Notes: generated from the letters alone by a model not told the origin. 64,000 bases of DNA from Antedon mediterranea (GCF_964355755.1 NC_092673.1:2301001-2365000), one strand, 5' to 3'. Shown: positions 8,784 through 63,100, numbered from the stretch's first letter. Numbers and translations are program-made.

Positions 8784-11700
8784 TATGAATGGATGACTAG
8801 CCAGTGACAATAACGCTAGTTGGTCATACCCAGTACCGTTTTGATTTTACGATCATTCGGGAAACCACCTCACGACGAAAATTGATCTTGAAATATCAAT
8901 AAATTTTAAAATTAGATTGGATTTATGGAGTTAAAAATTGTTTTAGCCTAAAATAATACGAATATGCCTTTGCGTCTACAGTTCGGAACTATTTACCATG
9001 AAAAATCTTGTGTGTTTTGTTCACGTTTTATTGATATAAAAGATTTCAAAGTGCGCACTAATTTTGTAATTGTTGCGAAAAGAATACATTTTTAACACTA
9101 GATTAAATTGTTGAAAATAGATTGTTTACTTGAGTAGTTTTACAGCTTTACATAGTTTAATAAACTAGTAATCATCAGTTAACCATCTTGTTAATACCTA
9201 CTGTACTTCTAATTTGTATTGTTAAAATGTATATTAGAATGAGTAGCATTGTGGTAAGGTGATTGGTTAAACAGGCAGTATGTATTTTTTTACATGAAAT
9301 GTATTCCAAAATATTAAGTAATTCAGATAATTATTGATGGTGGACAAATATATTTATGCATTATGATACTTTTTAAATTTAAGAGGAATTTAAAGTTTAT
9401 CAACACAATGAGATAATTATATACTGTAGTGCTATGGATGTCCAGTTGAATTGATATTTTGGGCATTTCTTTATCAATCTACCAGCCAATACAACAATAG
9501 GCTAACATTGCTAAATAATGTTAATCATTAAGGCACTCGGTATAAAGGTCATAACATACTGTACTTAACTGTAACCCTTATCCTTTACAGTATTTTGACA
9601 GTATTTTATTGGTTTTATCAGTTTTCTCTTGGTCAAAATTTTCTACAGTATGCAAGCGATTTTATCCATCTTTTTACTATAGTTTACCATGGTTAATGTA
9701 GGCCAAATACGTTTCTTAAATTCCTATTTTATAATTTACAATAGCCTGGTCAACTACATCCTCCAAGTACATACTATTTACCCCCTCTGTGGTTTTGCAT
9801 GTAGTATATAAATATATATTTATGATTATACCAGTGGCCCTTTATCTTGTGATATTAATAGCTAAAGATGTTTTTAAATGCTATAGTCTAAAACTCAGCT
9901 CTTATATAATTGTATTGAGAAAATGTACTTTATTACACAGTTAGGCTTTACAATGTCCACGCCATCAGACAATATGTAGGTATACATTACTACAGTAGTA
10001 CTGTACAGCAGGCCTGCTATACTATACACACATACTGGACAGTAACTATAAATAGACCAACTAGGTTTTAATTATATACATTGATACCATTTGTAATATA
10101 ACTTCTTTGTTTAAAAACTACAGACTTTATGACTTATAATACAATATGGGTTCTCGTATTACTTTGTGGGAAATTTTAAAAATCTATTTTAGTAATCAAA
10201 ACAAATTATTTATACTATAATATCACTTGTATTTTTAATACTGTGTAGTTTATTTTGTATTGTTGTTTATTCCTGGAAGAATCGTTTTGGATATTAATTA
10301 GGTTTATTTTGTTGATGTGCACAGTGTAAAACACATCATGTACTACAGGTACTGTACTGTACTGTTGACTAAATATTTTATGTTGACAATATTATCTGTA
10401 AAGAATGTTTAAATAGGAATTGTTCATTAAAACGGATATGACTGCTTGATAGGTCATGCAGCATTGTTGGAACTTTTGTGTTTCATTATGCTAGGCCCTG
10501 GGCATGTAGATTGCAGCATTCCGATGCATACCAGCTCAGTCTCCTTGTAATTGCTATGAAGCAGCAGACATTCTGTAGCATGGTGTTACATCCAGGTCAG
10601 TGCCTGCCACTCCCTATAAACATGAAATAAGCCTATTGTTCGTATAGTACAATGGGCCAAAAAACAGGAAAAGCAATTGATACCAGAAAAGTCTCAAAGA
10701 ACTTCGGAATACCACCAATAATTATAATAATTATTATTCTTTATTTCCCAATGATATCAAATCAATAATTGTATTTTATCAATTTTGTTATATTTAATCA
10801 TTAAAGATAATTTAATTGATTTAAGCTATTTTGGTATTAAACTTTTTAAATTTCAGTCTATTTGAAATGACTTTACTGGGCTGTATGAGAGAGACTACCT
10901 GTAGCTATAATATTTATGTTCATTCATTTTTTAGTCTCAAATTCAAAGAAATTATTTATATATTATAATACTTATTATTTAAAGAAATATGAATATTTTA
11001 AATTGTACTTAAATAGCAATAAAAAGTTAGAGACACTTCTAACCCTTTAGCAGATTATGTCTAGACAAACACAATGCACTTCGCTCCAAATATTTATAAA
11101 TCATAGGGTATTTTAAATTCTTTACATAATGTTATACCCCCTACCAAAGCTGTACAGTGTTAATTTTATTCGAGGTGATAAAGAGATTTAAATGTTCTCT
11201 AAAAAGCTTTAACTATTTTCATTTAAGAAACTGAATAAAAAAAATTACCCATACAAAAAATTATGTTTAAAATTATTACGAATTAATTAATGTTTGTCAT
11301 GTACTGAACCAACATTCATTTTAAATAGATAACAAAATAATTTTAGTTTAAACAAAGAAAAGAATACAAATCAGTCTTGAAACAGAATCCAAAGTCGTAA
11401 CACTAAACTTTCGTGAAATATAACGCTAATGTTATTCATAGATTTAAATTAGTTTATTTATGTTACATATTTGTGGTATCAAATATGAATTACCCCTTTG
11501 TGTGTGTGCATAATTTGGTGTGGCATTGTATTTACCAGGTCAGCACATTCCAGTGATAGTTGTTACATGATTTTATACCAGGTCCTCATTGTCATACCTT
11601 TTTCTTTGATGCAAATAATTTGTTGTCCTATATTTATAAAAATTAATTTAAAAATTTAATCGTTAGTGTTTTCTACTACTACAGTGTGAAATATTTTGGC

Positions 11701-12556
11701 ATACATTTTGCAATGATCCTTGTCACTTTGGTACCAAATTCCTTCCCTGAACTGGCCTGGAAATCTGTGATGTAATGTGAGAAGTTGGCATATAAACATG
11801 AATGTGGACTGATCTTTTTTAACCTATACATAACTTCATAAACATCACATCCAATAAGATTTGGAAATTTAATTAAAATGTACAGTAATTAAAATGTCTT
11901 AATATAAAATGCACACACCACACTTAGTATTAGTAAAAAACGAATAAAATTTTGTAGTCATTAAACATAGCTTTCCTGTCAAGTATGTCCAATTCATTAA
12001 CATTGATGTACAGTATTGTTATTTAATTAAAGTATATTATATGTTTTCACCTTCAAACATAATTGGCATTTTCTTTAATTTACAGTTAATTTTTGTATGC
12101 TTTTTTATTCATTATACTGGACAGTATACAATAAGAAATTTATAAAATCAAAATGATTGATAAAAAGTGTACAGGCTTGTTAAATAATGTTAATAAATAT
12201 ATTTTAATTTTTTCAGTTGCATTTGTTATTGTCTATAACTTTTTATTCTTGAAGCACTAACTTATCTTCATATTAATTCTGCAAAAAACCTGGGTATAAA
12301 TAATGTTATCTTCTGATCAAAATTCTGAAAAAAAAAAACAGTTTAAAGGGAAACTGTGTATGCATTTTTACCATGTTGATATAATAAATGTGTTGATTGT
12401 GGTGAAGAAGATTTACTTTTTACTTATAAATTTTGAGATGGCAGACCTCGGAGAACACAGCAAAGAGGTCTTGGAGAACACAGCAAAGATGTCTTGGAGA
12501 ACGCTAAAGATGGTTGTAGTACAACAATTAAAACATCACAAGACATTCTCAACCTT
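8784..12556. other. AT-rich unique sequence
   Basis: No exon, RNA gene or strongly repeated element recognised. Short motifs such as TACTGTACTGTACTG (near 10345) and a slightly GC-richer piece at 10490-10620 are the only local departures. Confidence 0.6.
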
Positions 12557-12732
12557 AAAGCTCTGTCTACACCATCAAACTTTATGTGACAACAAATTGT
12601 GATGTGCCCATACAGTATATGGGCATGGGCATGATGATGTCATAACACTACCATATTTGAGAATATCACTACCATATTTGAGCATGTCACACTTTTTTGT
12701 CAAAATAGTCTGATAGTGTAGACAGAGCTTTA
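12557..12732. mobile_element. MITE-1, copy 1
   Basis: Terminal inverted repeat AAAGCTCTGTCTACAC at the left and GTGTAGACAGAGCTTT at the right, about 176 bp apart. The interior has the family hallmarks GTGATGTGCCCATA, ATATGGGCATG and repeats of CACTACCATATTTGAG. No coding capacity. Confidence 0.9.
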
Positions 12733-13249
12733 CTTCGTTCCTATTTGAAAACACCTGGCATACTTTATTTGCCATGCAACTTTAAGTCCTTAAACAATAC
12801 AGCCAATTAATCCATTGTTATTGCAAATGCAATAGAAATGTTAAAGTATAAATTCCTCTTTAAAAGTCATTGTTCTGTGATTAGTATTCTAATCAGTATG
12901 AAGCCTGCCAACTAACAAATATTAGAATAATTTGTAATCATTTATATTGATGACTTTCTGTGATTGATGAATAGAACTTATTATTCCAATTTGGTATGCT
13001 TCTACTATGATGCATTCTTTATTACCTTTTTGCATTGCTATTGTACGTTTGTGTGTGAATATATTGTTCTCTTAAATACAGGAATCAATAAATTAATTTG
13101 TCTTTGTTTCTAGAATTGTACGAGATTGTTGTAAACATAACATCATCGTCGTACAAATTGTCCATTCTCATAATTTAATACAGTCTCAAAAAGGTTTGCC
13201 AAATTGAATTGATTAGGAACGTATTTGAGATCTTTTGGATCCTAAAGAT

Positions 13250-13359
13250 ACCAAATATGGTAGCGATGTGCTCAAATATGGTAGTGATATGACATCATCA
13301 TTTCCATACATGTGCACATTTTTTTTTCGCATAAAGTTTGATAGTGTAGACAGGGCTTA
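13250..13359. mobile_element. MITE-1, copy 2 (5'-truncated)
   Basis: Has the interior AAATATGGTAGTGATATGAC and the right end TTTGATAGTGTAGACAGGGCTT but lacks the left inverted repeat. It lies 110 bp upstream of the CtBP start-codon exon. Confidence 0.85.
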
Positions 13360-13469
13360 AGAAGACCCTAGGATTATTTTCTCAAGTTTTTTCGGTATAT
13401 TTATTATTAAAGACAAAAGATTGTAACTGTATCAATAAATTAATTAACTACTTTTCTATCTGTTCACAG

Positions 13470-54815
<41,346 letters not shown>

Positions 54816-55833
54816 CGTTAAATGAATGATTAGTGATGAATCGCAAACGTGATTAAAAATTTTCACCAGTTGTTTGGTCAGCTGATTTCTGCATCGTACA
54901 ATGCGCTGTTCTCTCTCATCCCTCCTTTTAGATACCTTGACGTGTAGTAAGGCACATTATGGATAGACCCTGCCAGGGTCTTTCTGCTTGGCATAAAAAC
55001 AAATGATTGTTTGATTTCTTGAGCATGCCGACAAATAGGCATGTGGACAGACAGTTGTGTAAATACGCAATTTTTGTTGACAATAAGTTATTGATAAAGA
55101 ACTAATATTAGCGGAGTGATAAAAGATTGATTTTTATATTTGTTTGCCACCGGGGACTACTACGTTAAAAGGAAGAATTACAGAAACAACTCTATTTGTT
55201 TGTCGGAAGGGAAGATGAAGGGGCAAAAGATATTTGTATTAAGAAGACCGATGATGCATAGATTTTTCGGGATGGTTATTTGTGGTGATTTTGGTGCTGA
55301 CTGATGTTGAACGCAGCATGTGGCTAGGAGAGAGAGGTTTAGGAGCGACTTCTTGCAAAGTCGATGAGAATTCCAGATGTAGAGTAGTCATGCTTCTATA
55401 GATAAGCAAAAATGTTTAGATGTTTTTAGGAAGACCAGTTAGCAAAAACCACAAGAGTTAGTTTGCTCTTCCGGTTACCAAATAAAGATTTGGTTTGTAA
55501 ACGAAAGTGCTCAAAATATCAATAGTGTGAAATAGATGTTTCAGGTATGATTCAAAATACATGGCTCCTATTGATGCCATGCTTGTATTTCACCGTGCTT
55601 TAAATCAGTTTTAACTAAACAAAAACAAATAAAAATTCCATCGTGTTTACCATTCATGATATCATGTGAAGAGAAAATGATTTCAAGAGTTTCGGGTAAT
55701 ACAATTTTGGGCTTACATACCAGATTCTGCTGTGCATGGCAGAATTTTAAAACCCCACAACTTAAATTGGTTTGCCCTGTATCAATCGATAGGGTAACAT
55801 ATTGTATATGACCTGACCCCTTGATTCAATAAT

Positions 55834-55843
55834 AATAAATAAA
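55834..55843 (+). promoter_or_regulatory. Candidate proximal poly(A) signal
   Basis: Overlapping AATAAATAAA about 1.0 kb after the CtBP stop, followed by GTTAATGTTATG. Confidence 0.4.
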
Positions 55844-56527
55844 ATGTTAATGTTATGCTATTGCATCATGTGTAAATAATTTGTTGACTGGATACCATGC
55901 TTTAAAATTGTTGTGTGAATTTAATACTCTTCCAGTATCCAGTAAACTTCTTACTAATTCAATTAAAATTTCATTTCAAATATGGATATTTATCAAAATT
56001 TGTTCCAATGACTGTCCCTTCAAATGTACGTAGGAAATTTTACAAGATCAAGATTTAATGTTTTATTATCACTATTCAGTGGTTGAGAATTTATTCTTGC
56101 CCAGGAAAGTTTTTTTATTGTATATATTAAACAACACACTGTTTTGTTATTGAAATATGTTGAAGCTTGTTTTCACCATATCAAACTCATTGTTTAGTTT
56201 GAAAAGGTAGGCATACATAATTACGACATACATTTGTCTGACAAGCATGTAGGTAGGGATGATAATGTAGACTGTATTTAATATATACAGCTCTACTTTT
56301 GTGGTTTTTAAATATTCAACCAATCAGAGCACAGAGATTTTGCAGACAATACTGTAAAACCATTCAAGATCAGATACATTGAGCATGGCCTGGATCATTA
56401 TTATTTACTAATTATTTCACGAAAATCATTGTTTTATGGAATATATTTGGCAATCATGCTCTACAAAAATAAAAGCTTAAAGACAAATCAGTTGGTGCCA
56501 AACTGGGGAGCAAAAGGTATGTTTATA

Positions 56528-56590
56528 AAGCTAGGCCTAAACTATATCAAATTGATCTAGGCCTAGGCCTAAGCTAGGCCTAGCTAAATT
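56528..56590. repeat. CTAGGCCTAG-rich patch
   Basis: GATCTAGGCCTAGGCCTAAG and GCTAGGCCTAGC in 60 bp. Confidence 0.75.
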
Positions 56591-58211
56591 AATGAAGGGG
56601 ACTTGGAGGCTGTTTGACCTGCCTGATAAATGTATATATGTGGTAATTTCTCATAGTGTATGCCTGCCTACAGATTTTCTTAGATTCAAAATACAGTCAA
56701 GCCAATTAAATCAATGGTTTCAATAGATCAATATGTACATTATTTCAACACAGGTATTTAAAGGATAAAGATTGCATGAAGGCTAATGCGTTTTTTACCT
56801 GTTTGTTTCACTGCATGCTAATAGTATAAACATCTTATGTATGAAATTATTTATAGCTACCTCAGAGGAACACGTAAATGTTTTAAATAGCCGAAGTATA
56901 AGCAGATGGTATATAAATGGGATTATATTCTTAAATGAGCTGGGCTCTGTTCTAACTGTTTTTATACCTGGACTGAAATGTTTCAAAGGGTTTAATTGCG
57001 ATGTAGCGGGGGAAGGAAGAAGAAGTAGTGGTATGAGTTGGGTTTGAAAGTTGGAACAGCCTCAAAATTACATTTCAAAATTGTCCAAAACTTATGCATT
57101 CTTATTAAATGTAGTATTTTGTTTATTAAAATCTTGTAGTAATTATTTTTCCATGTTTTGTTCAAGAAGATACCAAAACTAATTTGTGTAAGCTAACAAG
57201 TTCTTCCAGAAGGGGTATTATATTAATTTTCGATTTGTTGTCATCTCCCAAATAATGTAACATGATTGTATCTTTGTAATAATGTCAATATAGATATCAT
57301 ACCAAACTGTGACAAATAATTCAGCTGTTAAGTAAACATAGAAAGTCTTTTCGTTGCTAACTGTAGATTGTACAGTTTAATTGCATGTTCATAAAATATG
57401 TTTATATTTATTATACACGCCCTAAATTTGGATGATCTGCAATCGTATTGGTATTCTACGTCTACCAAACAATGGTGTATCCGAAGTTAATTATATCGTA
57501 AAAACAATAATTTAAGTACATATGCAAAAATGTTTGTTTTATGATTGGAAGTATATATTTCACAATATATGGAATATTGTGGCCAAAATCTATTCTATAT
57601 TGTTTTATCAATTTACTTTGTTTACAAAGAAGTAAATGCTGGATTTCTGGGATTGTATATTCACCATTTTTCTACAAATATATTCATTACCTTGTTTAAT
57701 GATGTTTGTATTTGTATTCCAGTTGTGTGGGGAAAAAACCGTTTAAAATGCCTTATGTTAATTGTAAAATTTGCGCGACTTCAAACACCCTTCTCCCGTA
57801 ATTGTGTAGTTTAGAAAATATGTTTGTAAAATGAAAAACAAAAAGACAAAAAAATACAGAATTAAAGCATAGTATGTCAAAATTGTGATCTTTGTAAAGA
57901 ATTTTGAAATTGTTGATTGGAGCAAATATTCTGGAGGTCCAATCTTTGTTCTTTTATTTTACTCCCTTACCCCCCTCCCTCATAATTTGTCATAGGTAAC
58001 CAAATTAATATTAATTTTGTATTACTGTTTTCTGTTGTCTTAATTAAGGGGTTTGATTTAAGTAGCCTACTATTAACTGTTGAGTTACAAAACCCTTTGA
58101 TTATTTTTATCTTTTTTATTTTCTACCATGTTTGCAGTAGTTTCTGTACAACAGGTTAATTTTAGTAGCAAGTAGATGAACTAGGTATGATGTTGACACT
58201 TTGTAGGTTTT

Positions 58212-58220
58212 TCAATAAAG
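58212..58220 (+). promoter_or_regulatory. Candidate distal poly(A) signal
   Basis: TTCAATAAAGC followed 30 bp later by TGTGTACATTGTGTTTCTG, a good GT-rich downstream element. Would give a 3.4-kb 3' UTR. Confidence 0.45.
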
Positions 58221-58315
58221 CTTCCAAAAATGGTGTTAAAATGTGTACATTGTGTTTCTGAACATATTAAAGTCCCCTATTCAATATTTGGACTCTTTCA
58301 TGATGTAGTGTAACC

Positions 58316-58489
58316 CAGTGGCGTAACAGCTATGAGCATTCACTGGCTAAACCCAGGGGCCCCGGAGCTTATGTCGGCCCATGAGCAGTGCCCAGAGGCT
58401 AAAACGGCAGAGGTCTCCAGCGTTGGAATTTGGAAGGCCACTTAGGTTTCCTAAACCAGGGGCATCAGGCCTCTTGCATTATGCCACCG
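58316..58489. mobile_element. Short element with hAT-like ends
   Basis: CAGTGGCGTAACAG at the left and GCATTATGCCACCG at the right are imperfect inverted repeats, and CAGnGGCGnA-type ends are common in hAT elements. The interior is GC-rich (AGGGGCCCCGGAGC). No clear 8-bp duplication. Confidence 0.5.
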
Positions 58490-58514
58490 ACCTTTCATGA
58501 AGCAAAATATTTAT

Positions 58515-58762
58515 TTTTTTATTTTTTGTTTGTCTTTAGGCTTTACCAATAGTAAATTAATCCCTGTCCTGTCAGATAAGTGGTAATCCATGATACAGTT
58601 GATATTTTGGGAACTAATTCACCGGATTAACCTCCCTACTCGTCTCGAATGATGAACTGGGTTCTTATAAAGTGTACACTGGACCTACCAGTTTATAGTT
58701 CTTTATGTTTCACCATCAAAACTAGGAGAGTGTCTGCCTTGAACCTACATTAATGTTGTTGG
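58515..58762 (-). mobile_element. SINE-A, copy 6
   Basis: GTCTTTAGGCTTTACCAATAG, CCTGTCAGATAAGTGG and TGTACACTGGACCTACC. Same subfamily as 7265-7622. The tRNA-like head is largely decayed. Confidence 0.8.
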
Positions 58763-58946
58763 ATATTCCGCCTTATTTTAGTAAAAAAACTACCTTCATA
58801 TACAAAAGATTGTATTGTATCCCCATTGTAAGACACTGGATAGGTCCCCTATTCACAGGACTCTTTCATGAATGTAGGTTTTCAACAACAAAATAGAATA
58901 GATATGTAGAGATTATAAGAAGGCACTAAACTTGTACACAAACAAA

Positions 58947-59315
58947 ATCAATCAATCAATCGTTCGATTTATATAGCGCCATTCCAACATTCATTGCTCA
59001 TGGCGCTGTAAAAAAAAATCAGAAAAGGTGAGTTTTGAGTAGTGACTTAAAGTGACTCAATAATGATGTGTGTTTAATGTTCAAGGGTAGGTGGTTCCAG
59101 AGCCTAGGTCCAGCAACACTGAAAGTCCGATCTCCCCAACTATGTTTGCTCCTTGGAATGTCCAGTAGCACCTGATGACTAGATCTTAGTTCTCGCTTTC
59201 CCTTCTTGACTGTCAACAATTCTGAGAGATATTTTGGAGCGCAACTGTTTAGGCATCGGAACACCAGCAGCAGGATCTTAAATTTAACACGCGACTCCAT
59301 GACTCAAAAGATGGG
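58947..59315 (-). mobile_element. CR1/L2-like LINE, 5'-truncated 3' end
   Basis: The minus-strand open frame 59300-59019 includes LLVFRCLNSCAPKYLSELL, LRSSHQVLLDIPRSKHSWGD and TFSVAGPRLWNHLPLNIK, ending FKSLLKTHLF. This is the standard C-terminal tail of CR1/L2/jockey-type reverse transcriptase proteins. It is followed by a GCGCCAT/ATGGCGC-type hairpin and a (TTGA)n tail at 58950-58968. The frame is still intact, so the copy is fairly young. Confidence 0.88.
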
Positions 59316-59324
59316 CAACTTGTA

Positions 59325-59542
59325 TAAAGCTCTGTCTACACTATCAAACTTTACGCAACAAAAAATGTGATGTGCCCAAATATGATTGATTGATTGAAAT
59401 ATATATTTATACTGGGTAACCTCTTCAGTCAATGACTGGTCTCCCAGAGGACCCAGTATGGTAGTGATATGACATCATCATCATGTCCATATATAGGCAC
59501 ATCACACTTTTGTCACAAAGTTTGATAGTGTAGACACTGCTT
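59325..59542. mobile_element. MITE-1, copy 7, with nested SINE-A fragment
   Basis: Ends AAAGCTCTGTCTACAC and GTGTAGACACTGCTT. The interior is interrupted at CAAATATG by 59384-59456. Confidence 0.88.
59384..59456 (-). mobile_element. SINE-A 3' fragment nested in MITE-1
   Basis: (GATT)n, AAATATATATTTATACTGGG, then CTCCCAGAGGACCCAGT: only the 3' end of SINE-A, so a 5'-truncated insertion into an older MITE. Confidence 0.9.
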
Positions 59543-59664
59543 GTGTAAGGCACTGGATAGGTCTCCTATCTATTATTGTGACTGCCTTGATAATCATCAA
59601 GAAATATATATATGAAAGTCTAAGGTAAAACAAAAATACAACTTTTTTTAATGTAAAGTGTCCC

Positions 59665-59670
59665 TTTATT
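59665..59670 (-). promoter_or_regulatory. PUS1 candidate poly(A) signal
   Basis: AATAAA on the minus strand, about 305 bp after the PUS1 stop codon. The open frame 59677-59985 overlaps this 3' UTR and is not considered coding beyond the PUS1 stop. Confidence 0.55.
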
Positions 59671-59974
59671 GTATTGTTACAAACTTGAATAAATCAAGAT
59701 ATGTTTACTATACATATCTATAAATACAATACACGACTTGTTTTGAAAAGGTTCCAACTTGGCAAAATGAAATATCGGAAGAGTCATCAAACCATAAAGG
59801 GGCGATGGGACTGAATCATCAGAGGGTCTCCAACTACCATCACAGTGAGGTGAGGTATGGAGGGGAAAATCATGTAGAGGTTGAGGGCTACACAATTTGT
59901 ACATCTGGCCTCGGTGAATTTCCATCCATAATTCACAACTATTGAATATTTTAGACATCTTCATAAGCACTGTA

Positions 59975-60145
59975 CTACCTAGCACTTTTTTCTTTTACTT
60001 GTAACCTCTCTTCCTCATCTGTAACATTATCTTCATTTTTTGCAGTTTCCTCTGTCATTGTTTCTGTTGTGTCTATATTTTGTTTGTCTGCTGAACTAGT
60101 AGGTATTTCCAATGCTTTAGAGTCTGTATCTGACTTCTCTTCCAT
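59975..60145 (-). CDS. PUS1: PUS1 exon I (last coding exon)
   Basis: The acceptor AATCTTCTAG, then [20 protein letters not shown] to LQVKEKSAR and TAG at 59977-59975, 57 codons with stop. Highly charged, Glu/Thr-rich and not conserved, but in phase with exon H and starting at a consensus acceptor. Confidence 0.85.
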   Translation of the reverse strand: MEEKSDTDSKALEIPTSSADKQNIDTTETMTEETAKNEDNVTDEEERLQVKEKSAR

Positions 60146-63100
60146 CTAGAAGATTAAATAAAAGTTTATTATTTATTTACAAGAAATTTGATTTGTTGGA
60201 AACTATTCCTAAAGCTCTGTCTACACTATAAAACTTTATGTGATGTGCCCTTATATGGACATGATGTTGTCATATCACTACCATATTTGGGCAGATCAAA
60301 TTAGTTTGATAGTGTAGACAGAACTTTACACTCTGTCATCATTCAGGTAATAATAGGTAATAATAAAATAGAGGTCACAGGAATTTTAACTCGGGGTACC
60401 CGAGTCTAGGACTCTCTCATCTTCTCCTCTTCCATTTCCTCCATCTGGACACTATTGAGTAAAAAGTGCGATTTATAAAGTGCTACTCCTCCCTTATTCG
60501 TAGTAGTATTGAGCTGGGATTTGGCATGAATATACTACAGGGACATGTCCTCAAAGCTATAGAGCCGGATTTTTAAATTTCAAACAGGATGCAGCCATAT
60601 CACGTCTCGAAGATGGTACCGTATTAGGTAGCTGATTTTGATGTGTATGTGACGTCATCCCGTCTTATGACGTCATTACAGCTTCTTTTGCTGTACCCCG
60701 AGTATCGCACATTCGTACTTGTTTAAACAAATACCACCCAACTACAATTTTTTTCTAAAACAAATAACCACCAAATAATAGAGGGCACTATTTAAATAAA
60801 GTTGGCAGGTATACCATGGATGTGTGAACTTCTTGCAAGTCTTTCTTAGCCTTTATCAGCTTTCCCCCTAATGATGTATTTGCATAACTGTGATATAGTA
60901 GTGTTCCTAGCCATGTCATCATACTAGTATAAAACTATTAAGAAAAACAATATTGGTCAGATGTGCTTGCGAAAAAATTACCATAGTAGCATTTTGGTAT
61001 TTTTCTTATTTATTTTTTATTTTATACGCATCCTAAAGCGAGTAACCCGCCAATTACAGGATGGATAAACTATTTAATAATTTATAAGCTACGTATCATT
61101 TGAGGCTTAGGAAGTGGAGTTGAAAGAGTCGAGAGTTACAACCCTAACACTAGGTCAGGATTGAACCCCCGACCTTGGGATTGGAAGGCAAGTACATTAA
61201 CCACTAAGCTACAGCTCCACTAAAAACAATACACAAATAGAAATATTGTATGAAGGATACGTATTCTCTGCCTTCTCTGTTGATATAATTGTTGGATAGA
61301 TGAAATCTGTTTTAAAGGCTTCTACTTTATCCTGAAATTATCAAAGAAAAGTCAACAAAATATTTATTAGAAAATAAGATGATATAAAAATTGCGTGTTC
61401 AACATGAATTTTATAGTTTGCATCCTCCTCTCAATGTAGGCTGTAAATGTAGACTCTCTGCCAATCTCCCTAATCCTAAAGGCTTATTTACACAGAAGAG
61501 TGGTAACGGTAACACAAATATAAATGTTATTCCTTATGACCATTTCCAAACAACACTGGCGGTTTCTGCTTCTAAGTAGGACAAGCTACGCGGTTTTCCT
61601 ACTTACAATTACCACCTGTCATAAAATGCTACCATAGACACTATTTATTCTCAATACTGTAATTTCAGCTTTGATGTGTCTCTGGTCTAATTCCTTATAT
61701 TCAATCTATGTTAGACCTTAGTGGAGAAATTATGTTCCAAAAATGGGAAAGAGATGTCAGTATATACCAAGTAAAGTAATTTGTTAAACATACCTTACTC
61801 TCGTCCCATGTCAAAGCTTCATGCATTCCATCGCTCCCCCATTTTTCATTATAATGATCATAGTGCACCTGTAGTTTCATTCAAAAATAATAAGTTTTTA
61901 ATTTTATTTATTATTTAAAAAAATACTGTCATCTGATAGTTTTGTTTACCTTATAGTGATTTGAATCAAAGTTATGCACAGCAGAATTAGTTCATTTATA
62001 GTAAAATGTACAAGAATTTTTGAAATTGTTATTTTATTTATACTGGGTAACCTCTTCAGTCAAAGACTGGTCTCCCAGAGGGCCCAGATATGATCCGTGG
62101 CTTTGAGTGTACTAGTACACCGGGGTGACCCCCTACTCATCTCGAATGATGTACTAGTTTCTATAAAGTGCACATGAGCTAGATGCGTACACTGGACCTA
62201 CGGTTTGTAGTCCTTATCCGAGAAGACTTGTTCTACCACCAGAACCATGGAGCGAGTGAGCCTTGACATAAGTTTGTGAAATGAAAACTAGTATTAACCA
62301 CATTAAGCAACACACTCCTCAGATTTGGTGTAAGGTTCAAATCTGTAAAATTATTATTCGCAGGTTTTAGTGTATGGACTGAACTGGAAATAATACTCAC
62401 ACTTTCAAGGACTAGGCCAAGACCTGGGGCCTTTGGAATGTCTAACTTATCTTCTTCGAAGGCCTTGTTTATTACTGATTCATGTGCCAGGCCTCTCACC
62501 ACAGCTAATATTAAGCCTGTTAAAGAAACAGGAAATGGTGTTATAACATATAGCCTACAGTAAAAAGACTGTTCTAAAAGTTAAAATTCTCCTATCTAAC
62601 TGAACACCATTTAAGGGGTTCAAATTTGACATGTGTATTGACTTAAGTGAAATACATAGTATTTGAGGGAAATATCCCACTTAAAAAATATCTTTCATGT
62701 TTGTAGTTTGTACAACTATTTCATCTGACATAAGATGCATTTATTCTCCTATATATACTACTGCAATCAAGATTTATTTTTTCGAGTATTGATGGGTGAA
62801 TAATGACTAGAAATATTAGGTTCAATAGTAACATGTTCTTATATATATGTTATTTAACCCATGACCTCACAATACGATGGTGAATAAAGAAAAACATCGG
62901 GAATTCCCCTTGCACTTACCAACCATCTTTCTGATTTGATGAAGCATAAAGCTTTGACCTCTGACCTTTAAGATCGAGAACTCCAATCCATCTTGTATGA
63001 ATGGTTTGTTACATGAGAAATCTTTTATATAACGAAAAGCACTTGGGTCGTTGAATTTTCTGTGGGAAATAACAAATATTTATATATAAACAGTTTTTTT

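Larger units (their letters stand above)
5069..13469. other. Putative CtBP 5'-UTR intron
   Basis: Non-coding stretch between the divergent promoter and the CtBP start-codon exon. It holds a G/T-rich degenerate repeat tract (5830-6060), the 2.6-kb long-TIR transposon (6201-8783), two MITE-1 copies (12557-12732 and 13250-13359) and otherwise AT-rich unique DNA. I see no coding exon between 8790 and 12550. Confidence 0.6.
54816..58240 (+). other. CtBP 3' UTR and flank
   Basis: Largely unique sequence without SINE or MITE insertions except a CTAGGCC patch at 56528-56590. Polyadenylation signals occur near 55834 (clustered AATAAA) and 58214 (AATAAA followed by GT-rich sequence). Which is used cannot be told here. 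Open frames in this stretch (56841-57047, 57545-57814) have no recognisable domains. Confidence 0.55.
58241..59664. other. Convergent intergenic region
   Basis: Between the likely distal CtBP and PUS1 poly(A) signals. Contains an hAT-like MITE, SINE-A copies, a LINE end and a MITE-1 copy with a nested SINE-A fragment. No host exon seen. Confidence 0.65.

Noticed and set aside
57545-57814. 89-codon frame downstream of CtBP
   Set aside because: AT-rich, aromatic-rich translation typical of chance frames; no homology recognised and probably 3' UTR.
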